From assembly GCA_035235625.1 (NCBI GenBank), contig CP141140.1:16388685-16452684 (forward strand): a stretch of DNA of 64,000 bases. The letters are read 5' to 3'. Shown here one piece after another: positions 38,301 to 50,399 of the stretch. How positions within the stretch are numbered: position 1 is the first letter of the stretch; each line of letters starts with the position of its first letter. This DNA comes from Saururus chinensis. Its lineage: Eukaryota > Streptophyta > Magnoliopsida > Piperales > Saururaceae. The position numbers and the translations under genes were made by a program. The notes beneath the pieces are model-generated. The model was given only the letters and a program-made list of their open reading frames with translations. It had not been told where the DNA came from and ran no database searches.

Positions 38301-41300
38301 TACTTGATGATTTGTCTGAGTAAGATCTGCAATGGCCAATCTGTAGAGGAGATATTTAAATACACAAGCTCACACAGATAAATCATGATCATGATCAACA
38401 CCTTATCCATCCAGTTGTATGGATTTGGCAAAGCAGATAAAAAGAAAATTTTTCTGTAATTTTTTAGTGAACTGTCAGTTTGTGATGAATTAAAACCATA
38501 TAACTTCTCTCAAAAGCCATATGTCAAGCTTCTCGGGAAGACTATATGCACATTATTCTTCAATTATGTGTTAAAGGATTAAATGCAGTAGCCGAGCCTG
38601 GATTTTCCTTTTTTTTTCTTTTGGCAAGTGTATGCACAGTCCAAGCAGCAACCTGTGATTATTGTCACAATTGATTAGTGTGTTCTATTAAGAAACTGTC
38701 TTTCTAAAAATTCTGGTCAAATTTGAAACTTGATGGACTTGTACTTTTCTTTTTTGTCAATTTTATTTGAAACATTATTGCTTGAGTTTTGCTAAATGTG
38801 GATCTACCAATTTGAAAATTAAATGTTTTACTATGAAAAGTGTGTTTACATTAGTTTGCAACATTGTCAAATATAAGGGCCAATATGTAAAGACGGAATA
38901 TAGATTTATGGATTGCAGCAATAGCTCTTCCACTACATGGATGTTTTTCTTCACCAATATTTTTTAAGATGGAGCCAATTACATATAAGCTAGCATTTTG
39001 ACCTTTATCTTTTCCTTTTTCACCTACTATCTATTACTTAGCGCTTTATTGCAAATGTGGATATTATGCTAATTTTTATTTATGTGGTACAATAGCATTT
39101 CATGGAAGGACATGCTAAAAGTGGTCCAATTTCCAGAATCCCTCTGATCACTATATCAGATGTTAGCCATCATCTAAGGGATATTCCAGTTTGCCAGGTT
39201 GTTCTTTAACATTGCTTGTCGTTAAACTTTGAGTTATAACTTTTATGAAGTAATTTTTAATCCTATTTGTGCCAGGCATTTCACTTGGAGCTGAATTTTT
39301 TTAATAAAGAGAACCGGGTCCTTCATTATCCAGTTAGAGCGTTTTATATTGATGGTGTCAACCTCATGGCTTACAATTTGTGCTCTGGTGTTGATAACAT
39401 ATACAAGAAGCTATATTCAGCGGTAATGGTGAATGTGTTTAGCTCTTTCTTTTTTCCACAAGTAAATTGTTGTGACGAAATTGCTTTCAAATGCATGATA
39501 TTTATAGCAGCAATTGCACATATCTTGTGCCCAATTTATATTTATCCAAATCCGTTTCAGATTCCTGGAAATGTTGAATGCCAGCCTAAGAGGATGATGT
39601 ACAGTTCAAAGCAAAATCTATTTCTTGTAGTTTTTGGTTTTGGACCAACTTACAATGAAGTTGTTCTTTATCGGGAACAAACAGATGCACAGATTGTCAG
39701 CAATAAAGGAAACACCATCAAAGGTTTCCTCCTATATGTTGTTCATAACATTTAGATAGACCTACCTAATACGAGTCATTACACCTCTCAGTGTGTTTGT
39801 TGTGCAGGTCGAGATGCAGCATTCATAGGCCCTAATGAAAATCAATATGCCATTCTTGATGATGATAAAACAAACATTACTCTGCATATTTTGCTGACTA
39901 AGGCCCCTCAAGAAGCTGTTGAAAACAACGGAGCTTTGGATCCTAATTCATTTTCTGAGACAAAAGTAGCTTCAGATGGCAGCGTTTTGGCATTTACCTT
40001 TGAGACTGAAGTTGATCGCATATTTTCTTCTCCTCTAGGTAGTTCTCGAGAAATAGGCAAATTATTACTTTGAAGCAATGAAGTAAAGGAAAATACTAAC
40101 TCATATGGGCTGTTATCCACGGGATAGCCCATGGGCTGAAAATCCTACAAATCATTCCGATTGATCCACTGTTGAGAGAAACCTGTAGCTTTGGCTCATG
40201 GATAGATCAATGTAGGATTAGCATTTTTCTGAAATAAATATTTGATTTTCTTTTTCTTTTGAAGTAAATATATGTAAATATACTTGGTTAAATAAGAATA
40301 TAAACACTTTATTTGGTGGTTTTGGCTTTCTATTCTTGTAGAATCAACAATACTCTATGCTTGCCATGGCAATCATATTGGACAGGCTAAGTTGATTCAA
40401 GGATATCGACTTTCAAGCAGTGATGGTCAATATTTATCAACAAAAACTGAGGGAAAGAAATCCATCAAACTGAAAGTGAATGAAATAGTTCTTCAGGTTG
40501 TAATTGTGTTCTATTCTTGAACAAATATTTTAGTAGCACATAAAGTTCAGATTCTTATTCTTCTTACGGTCTCTAATATGATCAAACCTTTTCACAGGTC
40601 CAGTGGCAAGAAACTTTGAGAGGCCATGTAGCAGGAATATTGACTAGCCACCGGGTGCTAATCATTTCTGCAGATTTGGATATTTTGTCTAGCAGCTCCA
40701 CCAAAATTGACAAAGGGCTGCCTTCCATATCCTTAAATATACGTGCAAGTCTACTATTGCTTTGCCAAAGTTAAAATGGTTATGGGTGTTTGTCTTCTTT
40801 GCATATGTGGTGTGGTCCTTGATTAGTTTTTTCAAGTGTATTCTTAACATTTCAATACTATAGATCCCTTTTGTGGGTAGGGCCTGCCCTTTTATTTTCA
40901 AGTTCAACTGCAGTGAGTATGCTTGGATGGGACAGCAAAGTTCGAACCATTCTTTCGATTAGCATGCCAAGTGCTGGTAAGCGTGTAATAGTTGTCTTGA
41001 AAAGTTCTTTAACTTTTGAGGATCTCAGTCACCTATGATAATTTTGTTTCGAGAAAGTGACAAATTATTGTCTTTATTTCGTGAACATTCATAACTTAAT
41101 TCTTCTGCATGGGTGTCGTATGGAAGTATCTCCTCTTTTCTCCTGCATCTGAAACTTCTCGTCTGTAGTCTTCTTCCGCTCTTCATTCATTGAATCTATT
41201 AATTTTTCCTCCTAAAACAATCAAAATCCACTGATTTGTGACCCAGAAACAGCCGCCATCAACTGATATCAACTTCCACATCCCTGTCTTGATCATCACC

Positions 41301-44300
41301 GACCAGAAATCCTTACCAGAAAAAGTATGATTCTGTTATTTCCCACCTTTTCCTCTTTAGACCTTTATTAGCTATACTCCTTATGTCCTAATCCCAAATT
41401 GAACCCTTAATCCTGTCTAACAGAACCAGCACAAATTTTAATTAAATTCTCGTTTTTTAACTATAACCAATCCCTTAAAAACTTCCGTCTAGATTAGAAT
41501 TATCGTGGTCCCTTGTAGTGAAAAATCAATTTTATCCCCCCCGACCTGTCTGTTCAACGATATGAGCATGCACATCATGAGCCTACATCACTTGATTCAG
41601 TCTACGTTTTGCCTGAAAATCAATTTATTTATTCCATTGGTTATCAAAGCACAACATTAACATTATTGTGCAAAAAAAGTACAGCATTAACTCAAAATAT
41701 TTTTTGTGTGAAACACTTTATAATGTGCTATTCATACTTTAATAATGTTTGTTTTTTGCCAGATCTCATGTGCATATGTTTTATGAAATTTACAGTGCAA
41801 TTGGAAAATCTTAGTCATGTTTAATTTTATGTGGATTCTTACATATTAACTCAGAAGTTATACTGGAAGTAGTCCTATTATTTAATACGATTAGTTTATC
41901 TATATATAAACTTTCTACCTCTCTAGTTAACATGGTTTTGATTTTATTTCATGCAGTTCTGGTCGGCATTTTAAATGATAGGATACTGCTTGCCAATCCA
42001 ACTGATATAAACCCTAGGCAAAAGAAAGGAGTTGAGATTAGAAGCTGTCTTGTAGGGCTTCTTGAGCCACTTCTCATTGGGTTTGCTACAATGCAACAAC
42101 ATTTTGAGCAGAAAATTGATCTCTCAGAGACTCTTTATCAGATAACATCAAGGTGTGTTTACTTTACAACAGATAGTGATATTATCACATGCTTATACAA
42201 TGAGTTGCATAGCAACATAAGGGGGTATTTTTCACGTAGTTAGGGAGATAGAAAAGTGCCAAATATTAATTTTCATGCACACATATTGGACTGATATTGA
42301 CACACAGTTATATTTTCCTTCTTCCCCATTTTATCTTGTTCCCAACCTTTAATTCTACAAATGTTGATAAAGTTGTCCATGGCAGGCAATAGTTTCAGGA
42401 TGTACTAGACAATTGAATATTGCTTTGCGAAGAAAATGGCTTAGCCTAGAATTTTAATCTTCGTTTACGATCCCGTTAATTAGCTCATCAGTTGCTGTAG
42501 GAATGTCATTTTAGAACTTTTTTGTCTTTGAAGGTTTGACAGTTTGCGCATCACTCCAAGGTCACTTGACATTCTTGCAAATGGTTCTCCCGTTTGTGGG
42601 GACCTAGCTGTATCATTATCCCAAGCTGGGCCACAATTTACACAGGTGACAATTATAGTTCTCATTGGCCTTTTTTTTTCGTTTTTATTTTTGGTTCATA
42701 ATTTTTTCCCCAAATCATTATAGGTAATGCGATGCATATATGCAATCAAAGCCCTCCGATTCTCAACAGCTTTGTCAGTATTGAAGGATGAGTTTCTTCG
42801 CTCTAGAGACTATCCCCAGTGCCCTCCTACATCTCTATTGTTTCATCGTTTCCGCCAGTTGGGATATGCTTGTATAAAGTATGTACTTATTTTTTGAAAT
42901 AACTTATTATATATTTCTATAGTATATAACATCAAACCTTAAGCAGAAATTGAAAGTTTATATTATATGAGTAATCGACCAGGTCAAGTTGTACTGCATA
43001 TGCTTATACTCGGCAGTTCAAAATTTTCTTGATACAATTTTTGCGTAATACTTCAGCATATTGCTATAGTGACTTGATTGGTGATACAAATGTTACTCTG
43101 TAGAATAGAAACATAAAGGAACGGAGTCTGAAAAAATTCAAAGAACTACCACATGGAAAATATTTGAGCTTCAGTTACTTTTGTAACAAAAAATGAAAAT
43201 TTTTTAATATCGACATTGGTCTTTTTACTTGTTATTAGTTACAAAGTTCTAAAGAAAAACTAATGAAGCACTCTTATCTTGTTGTTTTTGTCTGACTCCT
43301 TCCACTAATCTGAGTATATAGTATGATAACATTATGACTTCAGATTTTGATTTAGTACAAACCTTTTACCTGCTTCCGTGCTAGTTATGTTTACCGGAGA
43401 TTGTAGAGATTTTCCTTTATTCTTTGTTTTGTCCCCTTGTACTTAAACTGTATAATAATTTTTTTGTTTTTTCTTTTTACAATTAAGATGATATTTTTTC
43501 TGGGTTTGAAATAAATTTACTCTATATGTATAAATTCTCATGATTTTAATTCGCACATCAGGTTTCTCTCGAGTCCTTTTAGATTATTAAAATTGCTGTT
43601 TCTATATCTTGGTGTAATTCTGAAATGAAAGTCTTATGGCTGTGGTGGTTCAGTTTCGGAGTCATCAGCTTGCATGTAGTAAATATCAATTGGTTCATTT
43701 TTGTCTTCCTGATTATATGACATCAATGTCTGTTAATAAAGCTCTATGCCATATACGCTATCTTTGTTGTATAATCATATCTTTAGTTCTTTACTATTGT
43801 ATGCGTCCAATATTGGAGGCTGTGACATGAATTCCATTATGCCATTTGAACCAGTATTCTAAAAGTTAAATTAGAATCCATGGTGAGATATGTTGGAAAA
43901 CTTTTTTTTTTCTATGCTGGATGTTGTTTCTGAAAAACAACCTTTTGATGATGGATACAATAGCTATGATCTGATGTTTGAGAAGGAAATTTTGCCTGGT
44001 CATCTTTCTGCAACAGGCTGTGATAGAAGTGATTGATGACCAGTGTATGTAAAGAAGAATATATAATTTGATAAAAATGTTTGGTTGTATTGATTTTGAT
44101 AGCTTGTACCTTTATGATAAAAATGTTTGGTTGTATCAATTTTAATAGCTTATACCTTTTATGATCAAAATGTTTGGTTGTATTGATTTTGATAGCTTAT
44201 ACCTTTATCCTTTCCTTGAGATTCTATCTTGATTAGTTGACTAAAGAGATCTCACATGATGTTCACCGAGGTGGAATTCATTGTTCTGCCTAATTTGCTG

Positions 44301-47300
44301 TAGGTCCTCTTATGGTTGAGGACCCCTAGGTTCTGGTGTTTTCTTTTTCATCCTCTCATTCAGAACTAATTCTTTTTGACTTTCAGGTATGGCCAATTTG
44401 ACAGTGCAAAAGAAACATTTGAAGTTATTGCAGATTTTGAAAGCATGCTTGATTTATTCATCTGCCACCTTAACCCTAGTGCCATGCGGCGTCTAGCTCA
44501 GAAACTAGAAGATGCTGCTATTGATTCTGAAATGAGGAGATACTGTGAAAGGATTCTCAGGGTTCGGTCTACTGGGTGGACACAAGGCATTTTTGCCAAC
44601 TTCGCCGCCGAAAGTATGGTCCCTAAAGGACCTGAATGGGGTGGTGGGAACTGGGATATAAAAACACCTATTGACTTGAAGAATATACCTAAATGGGAAT
44701 TAGCAGGAGAGGTTATGCCATATATGAAGACTAGTGAGGGAAGTATACCATCTCTTGTCACAGACCACATTGGTGTATATCTTGGCGCAATCAAAGGGAG
44801 GGGGAACATAATTGAAGTAAGAGAAGGCAGTTTAGTGAAGGCAATTACCAGTGAAAACAAGTCAAGTGGGTTAGCAACGTCTTTGCCAAAGGTTAATGGA
44901 GTAGCTGGTGGTGATTCACAAATTGACTTGAGTATGAGCATGGATACCTTATCTAAACCAAGTGTAGGAAAATCTTCCGTAGATGAACAGGCAAAGGCTG
45001 AAGAAGAATTCAAGAAATCTCTTTATGGTGAAGTTGATGCTAGCAGCAGTGAAGAAGAGGAAGGAACAGTAAAAACCAAAAAGATCCGCATAAGAATTCG
45101 TGACAAACCCGTCTCATCTGCTACAGTTGATGTCAATAAGATTAAAGAGGCTACCAAACAATTTAAACTGGGGGATGGGTTGGGTCCTCCAATGCGAACC
45201 AAATCTTTTTCTGGCGAAAGTCAAGATCTCTCTGTTTTAGCCCTACCAGCCCCTGCTACAACTGTGACTACCACAGCCACACCTGTTCCTGCTGCTGATT
45301 TGTTTGGAACTGATTCCTCAACTGTTCCACCCAACACACAATCTCCTCCAATGGTTATTGGTGCAGGAGTCACTGCAGGGCCCATCCCAGAAGACTTTTT
45401 CCAGAACACTATATCATCTCTTCAGGTTGCAGCTGCTTTGCCTCCTCCTGGAACTCTTTTGAGCAGATCAGGTCCAACTTCCCAAGGGAGCAATGGTAAC
45501 CGGATGTCTTCCAACAAGACAAATGCTGTAAAAGAAATAGGTTTCTCCGATGGTGGGGTCCCTCCTCAAGTTTTAAAGCAGCCGACTGTATCTCTTGAAT
45601 CAATTGGACTGCCAGATGGTGGGGTTCCTCCACAGACCCCTGGTCTGGCTGCTCAGACCCTACAACAGGCCGTTCAAGTTTCAGCCACTTCAAAACCCAT
45701 GGACCTCGCTGTGCTCGAAACTCTGGTACCCAGTGCTGGGGCTGATGCCACCAAACCGACAGCATCCCTTCCAGCGGCTGTGCGCCCAGGCCAAGTAAAT
45801 TTAGTTGTGACTATAGTGGTTCTTAAGCTTGCACATTTCATTATGCTGATATATAAAACATAAATGGCTGGATGAGGGTTGCAACTTGAGAACCAAGTTG
45901 GGCTGCTGATATTATTATTTGTTTCTTATGTCATAGTGGAAAATGGAATTTATCTCGGCTTCTGCACCTTTTTCAGTGTGAAATTCCTAGTGTTTATTTT
46001 TATTACTTTTTCAGGTTCCTCGTGGAGCTGCTGCATCCGTATGCTTCAAAACTGCCCTTGCGCATCTTGAGCAGAACCAACTCACTGATGCATTATCCTG
46101 TTTGGATGAATCCTTCCTAGCATTGGCTAAGGATCAATCTCGAGGAGCTGATGTCAGAGCTCAAGCCACTATATGTGCCCAGTACAAAATTGCTGTTGCT
46201 CTGCTTCAGGTACATATCGTTTTAAACTTCTCAATTTTAGTGCATTTTAGGGGTTTTAATCTACTTATTGCAGGCAAGTGAAAAAGATGCATCTGATGGT
46301 ATGCCAGTGGGTGCTTGCTTATCAGTCTTGTTTTATTAATCAATTCTGCTTATATCTTTTTCTTTGTATTGCCTCCATACCTATTTTATGGTGTTGTTAC
46401 AGGGATTATGGTTTGCCACTTAAATCTTGTATTTCAATAGTCCTCCTAGGCTGCAAGGGCAGCAGCATATGTTTTCTGCAGTTGAGTCATCCCGGATGTT
46501 GGATTTTAATCTGACGGGCAGCAGCCCCTTCTCCCCATCTTGTCTCCATCCTGCTCTGCCTGATCTGCTGTGGCCTTCTCGCAGTCCATTGGGGCAGTTG
46601 TACCCAAGTTTCCAACCAGCACTGTGCCAGCCTCCGCTGCTCTGCGCCCTGGCATCCATCATTGGGCAAGCTGTGCATAAAATAGGGAAAGGAGTTTCTA
46701 CCCCACTCCACCTCGACTCCTTCGTGTGTCACCTGCAGAAAGAGTTGTGGGGCTATGCACAGAATACTTTTTCCATATTTTGTAGTATTTTCTTACTAGT
46801 TTCTTCATAGTTTTACCTTGATTTTCTACCTGCTTCTAGGATCTCTGCAAGCCAATGATCATCTCTCCTACAAGTTCTGTTGGTTGTTCCCTTTGCACGA
46901 GGCTAAACAATCTCAATCGACTGTCTCAACTCATCACTGATTAGAAACTAACCCCTCCTAATGTGTCTGTTTTTCTTAGTTTTTATTTCTCATCCATCTG
47001 TGTTCTTGTCTATGCTCTTATTTTCTTATGCATTTCTGAGTGGCACATCTTTATTACCTGTACAAGATTGCTGGCCTCATTGCTATCCTACAACATTTCT
47101 TATGTAGTCTTACTTCTGCTCTGCATATTCCTCTCAATATGTGGAATTCAGTAAGCACCAAGATCTTTAATACTACAACAAAATCAAGTAACTCTATCCT
47201 ATCCTGTTTTTCTCCCCTTATCAATTGTTGAAATTTTTGTCACGAGTTCGCTCAGCTAGCTTCACTAATGGGCTTTTCTATTGCTTTTGAACCTAGTTGT

Positions 47301-48340
47301 TGCTAATTATATCCGTTTCTGTCCTCTTAAATGTCTTGAGGCACAAATTGTCCTGTTGATTCTTTTTATTGGCAAACAATGGGAATTTAAACTACATGTG
47401 GTGTATTTAAAATCAATTGCCTTGATCACTTGGGTGTATATGAGTGGTCTGGTCTCCCCTTTATTCACATGGTACATCCCCATTTGTACTACTTTCAATG
47501 AGGTCACTTACCAGCGATTCGGCCATAGAGCTGTCAGATAAAAAGATCTGAGAGCCTTAGGCCTTCTTCTCAAACGCCCCCCACTTTACTACCACAGGAA
47601 AGGCTTCCTACACAGAAAGGGGGGAGGTGTTGCTTGTCATCGGTGGCTGGGTCGCTGTGCCTTGCTGCCACCTTTTGCTCGGTGTGGTGTTGAGCACGGG
47701 CAAAGTTCCGAGTAGTTTTTCCTTTTCCAATATAATATTTTTTTTGTAAATGAATTAAAATAGTTATTGTTTCTACTTTCACTCATTGTTGAGTGACATA
47801 CCCTCATTGATAATTGAGTGTAAATAATAATAATTCCTAATATAAACTATCGATTTTTCTGTATTACAGGAGATTGGTCGCCTTCAGAGAGTACAAGGGC
47901 CTAGTGCAGTCAGTGCAAAGGATGAAATGGCAAGATTGGCACGTCATCTGGGTTCCTTGCCTCTTCAAGCAAAGCACCGCATGAGCTGTATACGAACTGC
48001 TATAAAACGCAACATGGAAGTCCAAAACTATGCCTATACCAAGCAGATGCTTGATCTTCTTCTCTCTAAAGCTCCTCCAAATAAACAAGATGAATTAAGA
48101 AGCTTGAGTGACATGTGTGTACAAAGAGGCCTGACTAACAAATCTATTGACCCGATGGAAGATCCCTCCCAGTTCTGTGCTGCTACCTTGAGCCGCTTAT
48201 CGACTATTGGGCATGACGTCTGTGACCTCTGTGGGGCAAAATTCTCTGCAGTTACTACACCTGGATGCAGTATCTGTGGGATGGGAAGTATTAAAAGATC
48301 TGATGCGCTTGCTGGTCCTGTTGCATCGCCATTCGGTTGA
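26305..48340 (+). CDS. TWD40-1: TPLATE complex subunit TWD40-1, 24 exons
   Basis: Strong resemblance to Arabidopsis TWD40-1 (AT3G50590), a WD40 subunit of the TPLATE adaptor complex, which acts at the plasma membrane in clathrin-mediated endocytosis. The joined frame is 1610 residues, about the family length. Coding exons: 26305-26437, 30516-30625, 31574-31739, 31828-31928, 32077-32149, 32294-32429, 33533-33693, 36622-36746, 36846-36942, 37316-37412, 37777-37828, 39096-39197, 39276-39422, 39561-39723, 39808-40038, 40342-40496, 40598-40726, 40859-40976, 41957-42152, 42534-42645, 42724-42878, 44387-45794, 46015-46209, 47870-48340. All phases agree and no stop interrupts. The protein starts MEWVTVQHLDLRHV. 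It has WD40-type repeats in about the first 330 residues, a helical middle with YGQFDSAKETFEVIADFESM, a Ser/Pro-rich linker in exon 22, and two CxxC pairs (1572-1575, 1587-1590) before the end SPFG. Intron 17 is AT-AC. Intron 1 (4.1 kb) holds a LINE relic and intron 7 two hAT-like MITEs. Confidence 0.95.
29343..29400 (+). repeat. left copy of a direct repeat flanking the LINE relic
   Basis: Reads TGGTTAAGTGAGAGATTTAA and continues to TTCTTCCACTGTAC. It matches 30292-30350 with scattered differences and in the same direction. Confidence 0.6.
29430..30290 (+). mobile_element. degenerate RTE-type LINE (3' part of reverse transcriptase)
   Basis: Broken frames carry reverse-transcriptase signatures: CMLFADDVV with the catalytic DD (near 29470-29490), then KLEMWRETLE in another frame, and further on LYGAERCAPKKCHKDKLNLA followed by ELKMLRWMCGISG. 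That order (FADD, KLE.WR.TLE, LYG.E.W, MLRWM.G) is typical of plant RTE-like LINEs. Frameshifts and stops show it is dead. A run of 14 G lies inside (29752-29765). Confidence 0.8.
30292..30350 (+). repeat. right copy of the direct repeat flanking the LINE relic
   Basis: Reads TGGTTAAGTAGTAGATCTAA and continues to TTTTTCCACTATGCC. Imperfect copy of 29343-29400. It is longer than an ordinary LINE target duplication, so it may be an older repeat or part of the element. Confidence 0.6.
32921..33068 (+). repeat. two tandem copies of an 80-bp unit in intron 6
   Basis: The copies start GGTGGGAGTTGG (32921) and GGTGGGAGTCAG (33001). Both continue with 'ctactgtttgtg.gtctgctgttatcagatgtagttt'-like sequence. 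The second copy is incomplete. Confidence 0.85.
34135..34463. mobile_element. hAT MITE in TWD40-1 intron 7
   Basis: A 329-bp element with near-perfect terminal inverted repeats: left TAGAGGTGGCAAAGGGCTGG, right CCAGCCCTTTGCCACCTCTA. It is flanked by a perfect 8-bp target duplication, GATAAACC (34127-34134 and 34464-34471). The interior is GC-rich with GGGCC/GGCCC motifs, in contrast to the AT-rich intron. No coding capacity. Intact ends and an exact duplication suggest a fairly recent insertion. Confidence 0.95.
34925..35180. repeat. GA-rich tract in intron 7
   Basis: Purine-rich low-complexity sequence (GAAGAAGG, AGAGAGGAGAGAGGG and similar). Open frames on either strand here are artefacts of composition. 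Confidence 0.75.
35213..35583. mobile_element. hAT-like MITE, 'tagggatgycat' family, in intron 7
   Basis: The left end TAGGGATGCCATGCAGGTCG is opposed by a right end CCCGACGACATCACTA. The interior carries GGTCGGGTTTGGGTTT and its reverse. It is related to the element at 24798-25099. No exact target duplication seen. Confidence 0.6.
40727..40858 (+). other. U12-type AT-AC intron (TWD40-1 intron 17)
   Basis: This 132-bp intron begins ATATCCTTAA, the textbook U12 donor. It has TTCTTAAC (40841-40848) as branch-site match and ends in AC, about 10-12 bases after the branch adenosine. Splicing here joins ...GLPS to YRSLLWVGPALLF, as the family requires, in phase 0 after codon 726. No GT-AG choice nearby restores this conserved segment. 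Confidence 0.9.
44070..44208 (+). repeat. three tandem copies of a 46-47 bp unit in intron 21
   Basis: Copies begin at 44070, 44116 and 44163 with GATAAAAATGTTTGG or GATCAAAATGTTTGG, followed by TTGTAT and 'agcttataccttt'. A few bases differ between copies. Confidence 0.9.
46440..46760. other. GC-richer patch in intron 23
   Basis: This part of the 1.66-kb intron is distinctly richer in GC and keeps open frames on both strands, including one on the plus strand with LTGSSPFSPSCLHPALPDLL. I see no domain and no terminal repeats. It may be an inserted fragment of unknown origin. It is not part of the TWD40-1 coding sequence, whose exons 23 and 24 join directly. Confidence 0.4.
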
Positions 48341-48584
48341 GCTAGTAGTGGGTTGGGTTTGTTTAACAGATGTTGATTGAGAGTTTTTTCGCTAGGTGAT
48401 GATGCATGGATATATTTCGCTGAGGGAAGCTGTTCCAGTTGGGAATAGTGGTTTTTGTTGCTGTTGTATATTTGTGTTTGTTTATAGCCTACTATATTTT
48501 TTTTATTATCTTGAGGTCATATTTTTTTCCATCTTTTGTGCGAATGGATTTTGTCGAGTATACTACACGGGTATTTCAAATGGA

Positions 48585-48590
48585 AATAAA
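48585..48590 (+). terminator. possible poly(A) signal of TWD40-1
   Basis: AATAAA about 245 bases after the stop codon. Plant poly(A) signals are loose, so this is only a candidate. Confidence 0.35.
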
Positions 48591-48795
48591 TACATGTTAA
48601 AATTGGTGCACGCTTGCATACACTTACTATATATATATATACATATACACGTCCTTTGAGCATCTTGTGTTCTCGCTTTCCAGAAATGTATTAAATTGGA
48701 ATTACATGCAAGCGTTTTGGTAGTTGTGAGAAACTTAGGACGGGGAATATTAGAAATTCATGCAAACGGCAACATTGCCCTTTGCAAAACAAAAG

Positions 48796-50399
48796 CAGTG
48801 TTTTAAAACCTAGCCTGGTCCAACTCACCTTGGTCAACAATCCTGGCTAAATTATTCGGTAGAATTAGTAACCCGAACGACCAAGCCTATCTGCGTTTTG
48901 GAGGAGTTTTTTTAAATTGATCCACTTCTCATCTCCTTATTGGGGCTGAGGTCATGGCCGGGTCGGGCCACCATAGAGGAGAGGGGGAGGAGAGGGAGGG
49001 GAAGCTAGAGTGCTATGGGGTTGAGGTTGTGGTCAAGATGTTGGGGAGGGGGTGATTTGGATATGTCTAGCTTTTGCTTGTTGGGGAGGGGAGGGGGAGG
49101 GGAGGGGGAGGGGGAGGGGGAAAAGTGACGAGGGAAGAAGAAATGCGTATGGCTAGCCTTTGGGGTCATGACAGGGCAACTGGGGAGGAGAGAGAGGAGA
49201 AGGGGAAGGAGGGGGGACTAGTGTAAGATCTCTAATTTATTTTCTTTTAATTGTGTGAATTTATTTGTTTGTCGGTGATTTGATTTTTTTGCGGTAATGA
49301 GTTAAGTTATTTATAATTTTTTTAATCTTATTTTAGTTTAGAATATTAGTGATAGCCTTAATTTACTAAAAAATTTACCTATTTAAATGAATTTTTTATT
49401 TTGCCTTGGTCAAAGGAGTAGGCCCCACTATGGGACCTACATATGTGTGGGATGGTTTACCACCTATTCTGGCCTCTAACCTTCTATTAATTTGTCTAAG
49501 TGTATTTAGGTATAATTAAATTTATTTTTGAGTCAAAAGTGCACTTGAATGGTTATTTAGGGTATTTCACATATTTTCTAGCTCAACAATTTAATTTTTA
49601 GCTTATAAGCCTTACTATAAAAAGAGAAACCCTTGCTATTTGTCAAATAGGGAAGGGCATAGAATAAAATGGAGGCTAAGTTCTACCTCTATTTTCCAAA
49701 GGAGAAACCATTTTTAATGTAAGATTTCCCCTTAATCACCTCCTAATTTTCTTTTCCTGATTTTTGACTTAATCATCTCTATCTTCACTTCTGCTATTTG
49801 GATTCTTAATTTCTTCCATCAAGCTCATGTTTTTAATTTTGATTTTGAATCCTAATTAGGTTGTTTTTGTTTTTAACTTAAGGTTGTTGCAGCCTCAGGG
49901 CTTAAGACTATGTTCATTATAGATTTTGTAGGTGTTGTGCTTAGACTAAGATGGTTAATTAATCTTTTTTACCTTATGTTATTTACTTTTACACAAATGA
50001 TATATATTATGTACTTTGATGAGAACCCAGGATGGATTAGTTTTCCACATTATCTCATTGTCTCTCACCTTCTTAGATTGGGTTAGGGTCAAGGGGTGTG
50101 TGGTAGGGCATGACAATTAGGGACTTGAGACAATTGCCATCGGGAGCCACTTTTGGGAGTCGCTTCTGCCTTCCAATTGCTGCTTCATCTAGGATTGGGA
50201 CTAGGTCATTGGGCAGCTTGGGAATGGGATTTGGGGAGTAGAGCAGTGGAGTTGAGGCTATAATAGGTTCATTACGGTTAGGAACTTAGGATCAAGGACG
50301 GTTATTTCAATCGGGTTTAACTGGGGTTGGGTTAACCCCTGATTGAACAAGCTAGGCTACCCATATGGGTTAATATCCGGGCCTAGTTTTAAAACATTG
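48796..50399. mobile_element. possible hAT-like element with 'cagtgttttaaaac' ends
   Basis: The left end CAGTGTTTTAAAACCTAGCC and the right end GGCCTAGTTTTAAAACATTG are inverted with a few mismatches. CAGTGTTTTAAAA-type ends are known from plant hAT elements. No transposase frame and no convincing target duplication, so the call rests on the ends only. Confidence 0.4.
49083..49120 (+). repeat. G-rich tract with quadruplex potential
   Basis: Runs of four or five G separated by single A: more than four G-runs within 40 bases. It lies inside a wider GA-rich stretch (about 48960-49220). Confidence 0.8.

Noticed and set aside
39267-39755. 162-codon frame read as a separate gene
   Set aside because: It is exons 13 and 14 of TWD40-1 read through an open intron, then into intron 14.
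44498-45013. 171-codon minus-strand frame
   Set aside because: Antisense shadow of exon 22 of TWD40-1, which is in phase with its neighbours and matches the family.
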